Of a stretch of 35,422 nt of DNA, positions 1-8,522 are shown one piece after another (position 1 is the first letter of the stretch; each line of letters starts with the position of its first letter). The stretch lies in contig JANYIN010000176.1 of assembly GCA_025362035.1 (NCBI GenBank), forward strand, positions 1-35,422. Direction: 5' to 3'. The stretch is from Gemmatimonadaceae bacterium. GTDB taxonomy: Bacteria; Gemmatimonadota; Gemmatimonadetes; Gemmatimonadales; Gemmatimonadaceae. The notes under the pieces were generated by a model. That model was not told where the DNA came from, did no database searches, and saw only the letters and a list, made by a program, of their open reading frames with translations. The position numbers and the translations under genes were made by a program.

Positions 1-105
1 CGTCGGCGCGCCCCTCGGTGCATTCGCGCCCGGAGGAACCTTGCCCGTTCCCGGTACGTAGGAAGAAGTACCCGCAGTCATCCATCCCACCACTGACCGC
101 CGTCC

Positions 106-897
106 ATGGCCACAAACGTCGTCGCGAATGCCCGTGGTGGAAAGAAATCCGCCAGCGGTTCGCGCCTCCGCGCACTCTGGGAGAACATCAAGTCGCTTGC
201 CGGCGCGATCCTGATCTATCTCGTCCTCAACACCTTCCTCGTCGCCGCCTACCGCATCCCGTCGGGATCGATGATTCCCACGCTGCTCATCGGAGACTGG
301 CTGTTCGTGAACAAGGCGGTCTACGGCCCCCATCTGCCATTCACCGATTCGCACCTACCGTCGTTCAGCGAGCCGAAGCGTGGGGAAGTCATCGTGTTCG
401 TCTCCCCGTACCAGGCGGATGAAGCGGGTCGTGGAGACGATCCGACCCCCACGCTCGTCAAGAGGATGGTAGGCGTGTCTGGTGACACCCTGTACATGCG
501 CGCCGGCTTGCTGTACGTGAACGGCGTCGCGCAGCGTCAGGGATTCGGGATCGTCAGTACACCGCGCGCCAACGGTTCGCAGCCCGCCGACATCTCCGAG
601 CTGTTCGATTGGCAGCACAAGATCGAACTCAAGCAGTCACGGTTCGGGCCTGCGCCGACGCAGCCGCAGCTCGACAACTGGGGTCCGCTCGTCATTCCCG
701 CGGGCCGCTATTTCATGATGGGCGACAATCGATATGAGTCCAAGGACAGTCGGTACTGGGGCACCGTTCCCCGCGAGAATATTCGCGGGCGGCCCATCTT
801 CGTGTACTACTCGTATCGCAGCGGCGACGAGTCGGATCGCCCGCTGTCCTTCATCACCGACATCCGGTGGGGGCGCATCGGCACGCGCATTCGCTGA
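106..897 (+). CDS. lepB: Signal peptidase I (LepB)
   Basis: Membrane-anchored serine protease that removes signal peptides from exported proteins on the outer face of the inner membrane. The 263-residue product has a short cytoplasmic N-terminus rich in Lys/Arg, one membrane segment at about residues 31-49, then the family box around PSGSM with the catalytic Ser55. The VKRMVG(V)SGD box gives the general-base Lys119, and a later GDNRYESKDSRYWG box matches the conserved GDN..SxDSR region. Length and motif order are normal for the family. The ATG at 106 has no clear Shine-Dalgarno sequence. A histidine kinase gene begins 21 nt after the stop, so the two may be cotranscribed. Its substrates probably include the many signal-peptide proteins encoded nearby, but that is inference. 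Function is very secure. Confidence 0.97.
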   Translation: MATNVVANARGGKKSASGSRLRALWENIKSLAGAILIYLVLNTFLVAAYRIPSGSMIPTLLIGDWLFVNKAVYGPHLPFTDSHLPSFSEPKRGEVIVFVSPYQADEAGRGDDPTPTLVKRMVGVSGDTLYMRAGLLYVNGVAQRQGFGIVSTPRANGSQPADISELFDWQHKIELKQSRFGPAPTQPQLDNWGPLVIPAGRYFMMGDNRYESKDSRYWGTVPRENIRGRPIFVYYSYRSGDESDRPLSFITDIRWGRIGTRIR

Positions 898-918
898 TCG
901 GCATGGCGCGATCCGTCC

Positions 919-3255
919 GTGACGCGTGCGCCCGCGCCACCTGCCTCGCGTATCTCGAGCGTCATCGCGGTTTCACAGCTGGTGTTCGTCGTCCTGTTCG
1001 GCGTCGCGTTGTTCAGATATGGTCGTGCCGCGGTTCCGTTCGTCGGTTCGACCTTTGCCCTCGCCTGTGCGACGTTCGCGCTGGCGGCTACCTCGGCCCT
1101 CCTGGCCCTCTTCGGTAACCGTGCGCTTTCCGCAGGACGACTCGCCGCCGAAACGCTGCAGCACCGCATGTCGGAAGATCAGGAGATCAAGGAGACGTTG
1201 GAGCAGCGCGTCGTGCAGCGCACGCTGGAACTCGACGACGCGCAACGCGTGTTGCACCGAATGTGGTGGCTCGGCCAGCAGATCACGCTCGAGTTGGATC
1301 CTCGTCGCGTTCTCGATCGGTTTCTCGAAGCAGCAGCCGACGTGGCTCAGGCTGACGGTGCCGCACTCGGTCTCTGGACGGACGAGGGGATGATCGAGAT
1401 CGCTGCCGCCAGCGGATCGCTCGCAGCCTTCACCGGCCACCGGTTGCCGGTTGCCGGAATGGCCATGGGCCGCATCATGCGCTCGGGTGGAAGCTGGGGG
1501 GTCGCCGACGTTCTCGAGCATCGCGGTCAGGTGCATTCGGCGTTCTACGACAATACTGCGGAACCTGTGCGCGGCATGGCCATCGTTCCGGTGCAGCGCC
1601 GGGGCGAGCGCATCGGCGCCGTCACGATCGCGTGCAACGACGTTCGCACGTTCACACCGCTCGAGCTCGAACGCGTCGAAGCCATGGCCGACCTGATGTC
1701 AGTTGCGCTGGCGAACGCTGAGCTCTTCCAGACGATGAAGCAGGCGGAATGGCGCTTTCGGACGCTCTTTCGGGCCGCTCCCGATGCCGTTCTGACGGTG
1801 TTGCACGCCACGGGCCGCATCCGCGAAGCGAACGACGCCGTGCGCGATGTGTTCGGTATCGAACCGCAGCACATCGTGGGGCGGGCGTTCGGTGACCTCA
1901 TCCTCGATAGTGACCGAGAAACGGTCGACGGGGCGCTCGCCGCCGCATTCGAGGGGATCGCCGCGCGCGTCGAAGTGCAGGTGCACCTTCCGCACGGAGG
2001 CACGCGCGTAGTGGCGCTGGCCGCAAGTCGACTACCCGAAGCGGATCCGCCGAGCGTGCTGCTCATCGGGCGGGACATGACCCACGAACGGGAGATGCGT
2101 GTCCGCCTCATGGAGTCGGACCGACTGGCCGCCGTCGGCGAACTCGTCGCCGGGGTCGCGCACGAAGTAAACAATCCACTCAGCAGCATCAGCGCATTCG
2201 CCCAATTGCTGCTGCGTGATGCTAGCCTTTCGCCGTCACAGCGCGAGTCCATCGACGTCATCCGGTCAGAAACGACGCGAGCGAGCCAGGTGGTAAAGGA
2301 CCTGCTCGCATTCGCGCGCCGAAGCGAGCCGCAACAGTCGCCCCTCGATCTCAACGCGGTCATTGCGCGGACCGTTCGCATGCGTCAGTACCAGTTCAGC
2401 GAGGCATCCGTCCGCGTCGCCACGGAACTCTCGGACGACCTGCCAGCCGTCATGGGCGACGCGCGCCAGCTTCAGCAGGTCTGTCTCAACCTGCTGACGA
2501 ACGCCGTACAGGCCATGATTGCGCGCGGAGGCGGCGATCTCACCGTTCGCAGCTATGTCGTCGAAGACGCGGTCCGGCTCGAAGTGAGTGACTCGGGGCA
2601 GGGGATCGCATCGAACATTCGCGCGCACATCTTCGAGCCCTTCTTCACGACGAAGAAGGAGGGTGAAGGAACCGGACTGGGACTGAGCGTCAGCTATGGC
2701 ATCGTCACGGCACACGGAGGGGAAATCGAGGTGGTTGAAAGCAGCCCGTCGGGAACGACATTCCGCGTCACGCTTCCCTCGGTCTCGTCGCCCGCGGTGG
2801 ACTCGGTTGGCGTGCGCGAGGGCGGCCCATTCACACTGCGCTCGCCCCTGGCCGGGATCCGACTGCTTTTCGTGGACGACGAGCCGGCGTTGCGCAGTGG
2901 CATGGAGGCGTTTGGCATCATGCGGGGATTCACCGTGGTCGTCGCCTCTGATGGGAAGGCGGCGCTCGAGGCCGCCCTGTCGCGTGGCGTCGATGCAGTC
3001 GTCTGCGATCTGCGGATGCCCGGGATGGACGGATACGCGTTTCATGAGCGGTTGCGCCTCGAACGGCCTGGCCTCGCCGCACGTACGGTCTTCGTCACGG
3101 GCGACGTCGTGACCACGGCCACGCGCGGCAGCGTGTCCCGCCAGCCGGTGCTCACCAAGCCATTCGCGTTCGACATGGTCGAAGAGGCGTTGATCGCTGT
3201 CATGCGCGGCTCACCGTACGTGCCGACTGACCGCGCGGCGCGGGCCACGAGCTGA
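919..3255 (+). CDS. Hybrid sensor histidine kinase with GAF, PAS and C-terminal receiver
   Basis: Two-component sensor, 778 residues, starting at a GTG 21 nt after lepB. Order of parts: two membrane helices (about 11-34 and 38-66), a charged coiled-coil linker (about 77-112), a GAF domain (about 120-270), a PAS domain (about 280-395), then the HisKA dimerisation helix with H-box AGVAHEVNNPLSS (phospho-acceptor His415). The HATPase part shows the N-box LLTNAVQAM, the G1 box DSGQGI and the G2 box GTGLGLSVSYGIV. A receiver domain follows (acidic pair in FVDDEP, phospho-acceptor Asp697 in CDLRMPGMDG, Lys in TKPF). The periplasmic loop is tiny, so the signal is probably sensed by the cytosolic GAF/PAS domains. 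No partner regulator is adjacent; the fused receiver may be the output or a phosphate sink. Kinase identity is firm, signal unknown. Confidence 0.95.
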   Translation: MTRAPAPPASRISSVIAVSQLVFVVLFGVALFRYGRAAVPFVGSTFALACATFALAATSALLALFGNRALSAGRLAAETLQHRMSEDQEIKETLEQRVVQRTLELDDAQRVLHRMWWLGQQITLELDPRRVLDRFLEAAADVAQADGAALGLWTDEGMIEIAAASGSLAAFTGHRLPVAGMAMGRIMRSGGSWGVADVLEHRGQVHSAFYDNTAEPVRGMAIVPVQRRGERIGAVTIACNDVRTFTPLELERVEAMADLMSVALANAELFQTMKQAEWRFRTLFRAAPDAVLTVLHATGRIREANDAVRDVFGIEPQHIVGRAFGDLILDSDRETVDGALAAAFEGIAARVEVQVHLPHGGTRVVALAASRLPEADPPSVLLIGRDMTHEREMRVRLMESDRLAAVGELVAGVAHEVNNPLSSISAFAQLLLRDASLSPSQRESIDVIRSETTRASQVVKDLLAFARRSEPQQSPLDLNAVIARTVRMRQYQFSEASVRVATELSDDLPAVMGDARQLQQVCLNLLTNAVQAMIARGGGDLTVRSYVVEDAVRLEVSDSGQGIASNIRAHIFEPFFTTKKEGEGTGLGLSVSYGIVTAHGGEIEVVESSPSGTTFRVTLPSVSSPAVDSVGVREGGPFTLRSPLAGIRLLFVDDEPALRSGMEAFGIMRGFTVVVASDGKAALEAALSRGVDAVVCDLRMPGMDGYAFHERLRLERPGLAARTVFVTGDVVTTATRGSVSRQPVLTKPFAFDMVEEALIAVMRGSPYVPTDRAARATS

Positions 3256-3276
3256 ATTTGCAACGCTTCGCTCCGG

Positions 3277-3292
3277 CCCATTGTCCAATGGG
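3277..3292. repeat. 16-bp palindrome after the hybrid kinase gene
   Basis: CCCATTG-TC-CAATGGG is a perfect inverted repeat of 7 bp with a 2-nt centre, lying between the kinase stop and the next start. The centre is too short for a good terminator loop, so a protein-binding site is possible. No known operator is recognised. Confidence 0.3.
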
Positions 3293-3369
3293 TTGAGCGC
3301 CCGGACCGCGTCATCGGAGCCGTCCAGGCCGCCTTGCCGGCGCCATTGACGGGTGACACTTTGAGTCCA

Positions 3370-3909
3370 ATGCCTTCCTTCTTTCCGCGGAACACGATCG
3401 AGTGGCGACTGGAGGAGCCTCCCGCGTTCCGCCGGCTGTCTCTCTCGTTGCTCGAGATGGCGCTCCTGACCGGCGTCGCGCTGCGCGCCATCCGCGCGCT
3501 CACCTTCATCCTCGGTCGCGCGAGTTGGCTGTACTACGGCCTCCTCTTCACTCTCGGTACGCTGTTCCTCATCGGGATGACCACGGCGCACCTGGCGAAC
3601 TTTCCCGTGCGGACATGGTCCTGGCGCGCACCGCTTTTCGCTCTGCTGGAGGTGGTCGGAGAGATGTCGACCAGCTTGCTACTCATCGCGCTCGGCTACG
3701 AGCCGGAAGGGACCGCGCGCGCAGAGTTCCACGATTGGCCGAGCATGACGCTCCGGGCCCTGCAACAGAGCGAACTCTCCATCTGTCTCTGGGCGCTCTT
3801 GCTGGCTGGAGCCATCATCGCCGTACGCCGCAGTGGGATGTTGGGCAGCGTCGACGCCGACCCGCTCGACCCCGATCTTCCTGCGCCTCACGCGAAGGCG
3901 GGCGGCTGA
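3370..3909 (+). CDS. Hypothetical integral membrane protein
   Basis: Not recognised. From the ATG at 3370 it encodes 179 residues; an in-frame TTG at 3334 would add 12. A short charged N-terminus (about 1-30) is followed by about four hydrophobic stretches: one around residues 25-45, one around 50-70 (LLFTLGTLFLIGM), one around 78-100 (FALLEVVGEMSTSLLLIALGY), and one near 130-150 (CLWALLLAGAIIAV). A Pro/Asp-rich cytoplasmic tail ends in AKAGG. No catalytic motif is visible. It sits about 110 nt after the hybrid histidine kinase on the same strand and ends inside a hairpin facing the convergent chemoreceptor gene. It could be the last gene of a lepB-kinase transcript. The hydrophobic pattern and codon use support a real gene; its role is unknown. 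Confidence 0.7.
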   Translation: MPSFFPRNTIEWRLEEPPAFRRLSLSLLEMALLTGVALRAIRALTFILGRASWLYYGLLFTLGTLFLIGMTTAHLANFPVRTWSWRAPLFALLEVVGEMSTSLLLIALGYEPEGTARAEFHDWPSMTLRALQQSELSICLWALLLAGAIIAVRRSGMLGSVDADPLDPDLPAPHAKAGG

Positions 3910-3927
3910 CCGAGGTCCGCCGCCCGC
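3898..3927. terminator. GC-rich hairpin between convergent genes
   Basis: GCGGGCGGC (3898-3906) pairs perfectly with GCCGCCCGC (3919-3927) around a 12-nt loop that contains the stop codon of the membrane-protein gene. No U-tract follows on either strand, so this is a candidate bidirectional or factor-assisted terminator rather than a classic intrinsic one. Confidence 0.45.
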
Positions 3928-3965
3928 ACTGCTCCCGCCACTCGCGCAAGGTCGATCGCTTCACA

Positions 3966-6482
3966 TCAGAACTGATCGAGCGCCGAAATCCGGCTGGTGT
4001 TCTTGCCGTGGCCGTTCCCATTTCCGTTGCCATTTTTGTGGGAAGCCTCGTTCCCGTGGCCGTATCCACTCCCACGACCATTGCCGTTCGACGGGCGTCG
4101 CGAACCGCCGAACGGAATGGCACTTTCTGCCCGCTGGCTTCCGCTGGACCCGATGCCACGCGACTCACGGGTAGAATGCCCCGACTGAGAACCCTTCGTC
4201 GTGAGCTCGAAGTTGCTCACCATCTCGCGAAGGCCTTCGGCCTGACCGCCCAACTCCTCCGCCGCACTGGCCGACTCTTCTGAGCGAGCCGCGACCTCCT
4301 GGGTCACGGAGTTCATCTGCTTCACCGAGGCGCTGATCTCCTCGGTACCCTTCAGCTGTTGCGCGCTCGCCGACGCGATCTGCCGCATCACGTCGCCCAC
4401 CTGCGTTACCCGGGCGGTAATGTCGGACAACTGGACCAGGACCTCCTTGTTGATCGACACGCCGCCGTCCGCATTCTGCACGGCCTCCTCGATGAGTGCC
4501 GAGGTGCTCTTCGCCGCCTCCGCGCTGCGCATTGCCAGGTTGCGCACTTCATCGGCCACCACCGCGAAGCCCTTGCCGGCGTCGCCCGCCCGCGCCGCTT
4601 CAACCGCGGCGTTGAGCGCGAGCAGATTCGTCTGGAACGCGATCTCGTCAATGGTCTTGACGATCTTTGCCGTGGCGTCGCTCGACGCTTTGATCCGCCC
4701 GATCGCGGTGGACAGGCGAGCCATGCTTTCGCCACCGTGCTCCGCGCTCGTGCGCGCCGCCTGGGTAAGCGCCGTGACTTCCTGCGCGTTGTCGGCATTT
4801 CGGCGCGTCATGCCGCTCAATTCCTCGACGCTGTGCGAGATCTTGTCGAGCGCCTCGGCCTGCTCGCTGGCGCGCATGGCTAGCGACTGACTGCCCTCGC
4901 CGATTTGACGCGAAGCGCTGGTGACCTGCTCCGATGTCGCGTGGACTTCCGCGAGCGCCGTATCGAGGTTCTCCGCTGCCTTGTTGAGTGCGTTCTTGAT
5001 GCGCGCGTGGTCGCCGCGATATTCACCGATTACGCGCGCACGCAGATCGCGCGCTGCCAGCCGGTCGAGGACGTCGGACGCTTCGTTGACGGGCGCGATG
5101 ACGGCGTCGAGCGTGTGATTCACGCCTTCCACGAGCTCGCGATAGCCGCCGGTGAAGCGCGACGCTTCCGCGCGGTCGGCGAGATTGCCATCGGCGGCGC
5201 TCCGAGTGATGCGGCCGAGTTCCGCGAGCAGCGCGGCGTTCACCCGCGCAACGGTGCAGAATGCCTCGGAAAGCGCGTCATGCTCACTCTTGGGCGTGAG
5301 CGCGATGTTCATGTCGCCTGCGGCGACCTTGTCGGCGGCTGAGCGCAATTCCTGCATGTACGAGAGCAATCCGCCCAGCGCGCGATTCAGACGCCCCGCC
5401 TCGTCCGCACCGGTGCCGCCTTGCAGGACGACTCGCGTGTCGCCGAGTGCCAACTGTTCGGCGACGTCCGCCGCCGCGATGAGTGGGTCGGCGATGCGGC
5501 GCGAATATGTGACGGCGAACCAGCCCACGATCAGCGCGACGAGGAGTGATACCACCAGCAGCTCATTGCGCAGTTGGGTTGCTGCCGTAAAGGCTTCGCT
5601 CGCGCTCTCCGCCACGAGCACGGTGGCCGTTCCACCCTGGAATCCCGAGTAACGCGCATCACCGACCCGACCGCTCGCGAGTGGGGCGAAACCGACGAGC
5701 GCCTTGTCTCCGCTCAGGAATTCAGAGACCGTGGCGCCGCTGTTACGCGAACGGAGTTTGCCCCTGAGCGCGTCGGTATCGATGCTGCGTGCCAGAACGT
5801 CGCCATTCACCGTCGAACCCACGATCACGCCTGTGCTGTCGGCGATCACGACGCGCAGTGAGTTGATCCCGGACGCTCGCGCGTCCTTCTCGATCTGGCC
5901 GAGCGCCTCGGCGCTCAACGCCTCCCAATCGAGATCCATCACGATCACCCCGAGCCGATCGCCACGAGCCGACGTGACGGCGTCCGCGAGGCGCACAATG
6001 AAGTGCCCGGACGCATCCTTCATGACGGGTCCGATGAACGTTGACCGTGGTGCCAGACCGCCGCGAAACCACAGCGAGGTGCTCGGATTCGATTCACCGT
6101 CCGCCTTGTCGCTCGCGCTGCTGGCGCCGACGAGGGCGCCGGTCAGTGAATACATCCGCACGGCGCGCGCGATACCGGCACTCGTCTTCACCGCTACCAG
6201 CGCGCTGCCCGTCTGCGTGGAATCACCCATGCCGAGTGCCGCGCCGGCAAGTTCTCCACTGCCGCCAGCGGCGCGCAAGTTGATTACGCGTTCGTAGATG
6301 ATACGATCGATGAGACGTGCAAGTTGTTGCGCGGAGGCCATCTGCGCATCACCCACCTGACGTTCCACCGCCGTCTGACTGCTCCGTACGGCCAACAGCG
6401 TAGCCACCGTGAGCGGCACGACGGCCGCGCCCAACAGAACGATGAGCAACTTGCTGCGAAGCGACTGAGAGCGGAAACGCAT
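3966..6482 (-). CDS. Methyl-accepting chemotaxis protein
   Basis: Transmembrane chemoreceptor that would relay ligand binding to CheA/CheW. The start at 6482 ([11 protein letters not shown]) places the first membrane helix ([21 protein letters not shown]) about 10 residues from the N-terminus; a longer frame to 6617 would run into the upstream gene and adds an unlikely extension. Order: TM1, a periplasmic sensor of about 260 residues resembling a dCache/PAS-like fold, TM2 ([17 protein letters not shown]), HAMP ([18 protein letters not shown]) and probably further HAMP-like units, then the methyl-accepting coiled coil. The hairpin tip carries [20 protein letters not shown] and [13 protein letters not shown]. 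After the signalling helices comes an unusual low-complexity tail of about 60 residues rich in Gly, Asn, Ser and His, ending ISALDQF. No other che genes are nearby, so it is an orphan receptor here. Confidence 0.95.
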   Translation of the reverse strand: MRFRSQSLRSKLLIVLLGAAVVPLTVATLLAVRSSQTAVERQVGDAQMASAQQLARLIDRIIYERVINLRAAGGSGELAGAALGMGDSTQTGSALVAVKTSAGIARAVRMYSLTGALVGASSASDKADGESNPSTSLWFRGGLAPRSTFIGPVMKDASGHFIVRLADAVTSARGDRLGVIVMDLDWEALSAEALGQIEKDARASGINSLRVVIADSTGVIVGSTVNGDVLARSIDTDALRGKLRSRNSGATVSEFLSGDKALVGFAPLASGRVGDARYSGFQGGTATVLVAESASEAFTAATQLRNELLVVSLLVALIVGWFAVTYSRRIADPLIAAADVAEQLALGDTRVVLQGGTGADEAGRLNRALGGLLSYMQELRSAADKVAAGDMNIALTPKSEHDALSEAFCTVARVNAALLAELGRITRSAADGNLADRAEASRFTGGYRELVEGVNHTLDAVIAPVNEASDVLDRLAARDLRARVIGEYRGDHARIKNALNKAAENLDTALAEVHATSEQVTSASRQIGEGSQSLAMRASEQAEALDKISHSVEELSGMTRRNADNAQEVTALTQAARTSAEHGGESMARLSTAIGRIKASSDATAKIVKTIDEIAFQTNLLALNAAVEAARAGDAGKGFAVVADEVRNLAMRSAEAAKSTSALIEEAVQNADGGVSINKEVLVQLSDITARVTQVGDVMRQIASASAQQLKGTEEISASVKQMNSVTQEVAARSEESASAAEELGGQAEGLREMVSNFELTTKGSQSGHSTRESRGIGSSGSQRAESAIPFGGSRRPSNGNGRGSGYGHGNEASHKNGNGNGNGHGKNTSRISALDQF

Positions 6483-6576
6483 ACGCCTGTCTCGACCGAG
6501 GGAGTCACCCAGCGCTGCCGCGGGTGAAATCGTGGCCAGGCTGCACGCCTGTCCGCGACGAATGAGGGAGTTGCCT

Positions 6577-6987
6577 TTACTGGGCCTTATAGACGAGCGG
6601 TAGTAAGACGCGCGCACGAACAGGCTCGCCCTTGATCATTCCAGGTGTGAATTCGATCTTTTCGGCAATCGTCTTGGCGGCTTCCCCAAGCTGCGGAGTC
6701 GACGCGGCGACGACCTGCACGGAACCGGGTTCGACCTTTCCCGACGCGCCGACGACGAACTCGAGTTGGACAGTTCCGTTGATTCCGGCCCGCCGCATCG
6801 CCTCCGGATATGACCGCTGAATAAGACGAGCCGTCGCCGCCGCCGAAGAAAACCTCGGCATGGTTTCGAGCTCGGACATTTCATGGGCGTCGCTCTGCGC
6901 GCGAAGCGAAGCGGGCGTGACGACACACGTGACAGCGATGGCCAATGCGAATCCGGCGCAATGAACCAGAGATCTCGAACACGTCAT
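6577..6987 (-). CDS. Secreted TonB C-terminal domain protein
   Basis: Encodes 136 residues: a signal peptide (hydrophobic core [14 protein letters not shown], probable cleavage at SLRA|Q near residue 30), a short linker, and a TonB C-terminal domain at about residues 50-136. The pattern [25 protein letters not shown] followed by [21 protein letters not shown] is the usual TonB_C signature. Classical TonB has a membrane anchor and a long Pro-rich periplasmic arm; both are absent. If the signal peptide is cleaved, the protein would be free in the periplasm, so energy coupling is doubtful and a structural or receptor-binding role is equally possible. It lies upstream of, and on the same strand as, the chemoreceptor gene, about 95 nt apart. 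A plausible promoter precedes it. Confidence 0.85.
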   Translation of the reverse strand: MTCSRSLVHCAGFALAIAVTCVVTPASLRAQSDAHEMSELETMPRFSSAAATARLIQRSYPEAMRRAGINGTVQLEFVVGASGKVEPGSVQVVAASTPQLGEAAKTIAEKIEFTPGMIKGEPVRARVLLPLVYKAQ

Positions 6988-7013
6988 GATGAAGATGACC
7001 TGGTAGGGAAGAG

Positions 7014-7042
7014 GGTATACAGATGCCAGATATTAATGTCGG
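7014..7042 (-). promoter_or_regulatory. Candidate sigma-70-type promoter of the TonB-domain gene
   Basis: Read on the minus strand: CCGACA, 17-nt spacer, TATACC. Each box matches the consensus at four of six positions with ideal spacing, and the -10 box ends 27 nt before the start codon at 6987. The region is more AT-rich than its surroundings. It has not been tested against a matrix. Confidence 0.4.
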
Positions 7043-7467
7043 CCAGAATGTCCCGAACTTGACCGGAATTCGTTCCGTTATCCGAAGGATGCTGGCGTTC
7101 ACTGGGCAGGGTGCGGTCACCCCTGAGCCCTGCTGTCGCAAGACGCCCCAGTCCCCGTCGTTGAGGTCCCGTTCGGCATCGTCCCGGAAGTTATTGGAAG
7201 AGCGCCACCGCACTCGCTCAATGCGGGCTCAGCTGCCGTCGCTTGGTCCCGTACGGCAAATCGGCCTCTGGATGGTTCCGACGCGCGAACCCCACGGGGA
7301 GCACCTGCCTATTCGTCGATCGTTGCCCTCACGACGTTCTCGGCGTGCCCACGAGCAATCGGCGCATCCTTAGACGAGTATGCACAGCCGGACGCCGAGG
7401 CCGCCGGGCGATGTGTGGGCCCGATTAGTCGAAGCAGCCCGGCGCAGGCCAGCCGTCTCCACGCGAC
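7043..7467. other. Gene-free stretch
   Basis: About 425 bases between the TonB-domain gene promoter and the terminator of the PEP-CTERM gene. The short open frames here have no recognisable motif, signal peptide or ribosome site. I see no repeat or RNA gene in it. Confidence 0.5.
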
Positions 7468-7505
7468 AAGAAAAAGACAGGTCCCGGGCGACTTGCCCGG
7501 GACCT
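7468..7505 (-). terminator. Intrinsic terminator of the PEP-CTERM gene
   Basis: A perfect 11-bp stem, AGGTCCCGGGC (7479-7489) with GCCCGGGACCT (7495-7505), and a 5-nt loop. On the minus strand it is followed by GTCTTTTTCTT, a clear U-tract. It lies about 58 nt past the stop codon at 7563. This is the strongest rho-independent terminator in the window. Confidence 0.85.
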
Positions 7506-7562
7506 AATCTCCTTTGTACCCATCGGGCGAGTGGACTCCGCCCGTATCTCGAACGAAGGGCC

Positions 7563-8201
7563 TTAGTTCTTCTTTCGGCGCACCCGCGCGGCTGCCAGTC
7601 CGAGCAGACCGGTGCCGAACAAGACCATTGAAGCCGGCTCGGGCGTGGTCGTCGTATGAGGACCCGGCTGGTACATCAGGAACTCCTGAGCGGCAGACGC
7701 ATCCCACGCCGTTCCGGATCGGTAGTCGGTGACGACATACCAGTCGTTCCAGTTGATGCCAACAAACCCGGACGTCGCCTGCGCTTGAGCCGACGCGAGC
7801 CAGGAAGCGCTGGACGGTAAGGCCGGCACGGGGTCAAACAGGTTCCAGATCGTTCCCTGAACGGCGCCAACGTTGCTGGCGGTTTCCTGCGTGATGAGCC
7901 ATGCCGCTTCCTTATACAGCGTCAAGGCCGATGGATGACGGCTGCCAGAAATGCTCGAGCCCAGGCTCTCGACCTTCGCGAGCCACTGCTCGCCGCTCGT
8001 GACGTGATGAAAGAAATCGACGCAATTCAAGCCCACCGCGGTAGCCCCGCTGCCCACACCCTCCGTTCCGCTGTAGGTCCCGACATAAAACCCATTCGCC
8101 GTGTACCCGGCCCCCGGGTTGTTGTACGTGAACGACGTCTGCGCCTGAAGCGGTCCTGCGACACACACAGTCAGGAGCAGCGCAGCGATCCGAGAACGCA
8201 T
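7563..8201 (-). CDS. PEP-CTERM sorting-domain protein with thioester-domain-like motifs
   Basis: Exported surface protein of 212 residues. The start at 8201 is set by the Shine-Dalgarno AAAGG five bases upstream and by a clean signal peptide (MRSRIAALLLTVCVAGPLQA|Q). The C-terminus is a textbook PEP-CTERM signal: PEP at 187-189, hydrophobic helix 191-206, then RVRRKK. Such tails are recognised by an exosortase, which cleaves near PEP; no exosortase is in this window. The mature part holds NCVDFFHHV (Cys60) and AVQGTIW (Gln115) preceded by a KEAAWLI segment. This pair resembles the Cys and TQxA-type blocks of thioester domains that form an internal Cys-Gln bond. The PEP-CTERM assignment is firm, the thioester assignment is inference. 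The gene has its own intrinsic terminator. It follows a four-helix membrane-protein gene after about 320 nt, so it probably has its own promoter. Confidence 0.92.
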   Translation of the reverse strand: MRSRIAALLLTVCVAGPLQAQTSFTYNNPGAGYTANGFYVGTYSGTEGVGSGATAVGLNCVDFFHHVTSGEQWLAKVESLGSSISGSRHPSALTLYKEAAWLITQETASNVGAVQGTIWNLFDPVPALPSSASWLASAQAQATSGFVGINWNDWYVVTDYRSGTAWDASAAQEFLMYQPGPHTTTTPEPASMVLFGTGLLGLAAARVRRKKN

Positions 8202-8403
8202 GAGTACCTTTTCGAAAGTCGTGGGGGCGAGGCAGAGGGCCACGCACACATGATGGACGAAACTTCCTCTGGCATGATTCGTTCCCGCCCTCCCGTCCGT
8301 TGGATCTGGGAGCGTAAGTCACATAAGTTGTTGTCATACAGTGCTTTGCGCTTTGGCTCGTTGGGGCGCGACGCGATCGATACCCGGCCACAACCCGCGA
8401 GCC
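8202..8403. other. Upstream region of the PEP-CTERM gene
   Basis: About 200 bases that should carry the PEP-CTERM promoter. I looked on the minus strand for a -24/-12 element (TGGCAC-N5-TTGC) and for a good -35/-10 pair and found neither convincingly. An ATGACA box lies near 8315-8320 but lacks a matching -10. Confidence 0.4.
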
Positions 8404-8423
8404 GCGCCACAGAACTGTGGCGC
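8404..8423. promoter_or_regulatory. 20-bp palindrome, possible operator
   Basis: GCGCCACAG-AA-CTGTGGCGC: two perfect 9-bp arms around a 2-nt centre. The small centre suits a dimeric DNA-binding protein better than an RNA hairpin. It lies about 200 bp upstream of the PEP-CTERM start and 100 bp after the membrane-protein stop, both on the minus strand. Confidence 0.4.
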
Positions 8424-8522
8424 CCCCACGACAATCAATGACGGGATTTGTCGGCGCGTCTGACCGACCTCCAACGCTCGGCGACCGACTCGATCAACGC
8501 TGCTGGCAATGCCGAACCGTCG

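Noticed and set aside
2..61. Possible C-terminal tail of an upstream gene (reads ...LGAFAPGGTLPVPGT then TAG).
   Set aside because: Only 19 codons are visible, composition is compatible with chance in GC-rich DNA, and no family motif is present.
18..422. Open frame of 134 codons overlapping lepB in another frame.
   Set aside because: Shadow of lepB: Arg/Pro/His-rich, no domain, and lepB has all catalytic motifs.
4359..5652. Several plus-strand frames opposite the chemoreceptor gene.
   Set aside because: Antisense shadows made of Arg/Ala/Ser-rich sequence without motifs.
6483..6617. 45-residue N-terminal extension of the chemoreceptor.
   Set aside because: It overlaps the 3' end of the TonB-domain gene, is not membrane- or signal-like, and the start at 6482 gives a normal receptor N-terminus.
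8202..8249. 16-residue extension of the PEP-CTERM protein.
   Set aside because: AAAGG lies correctly before the ATG at 8201, and the signal peptide is intact from there.
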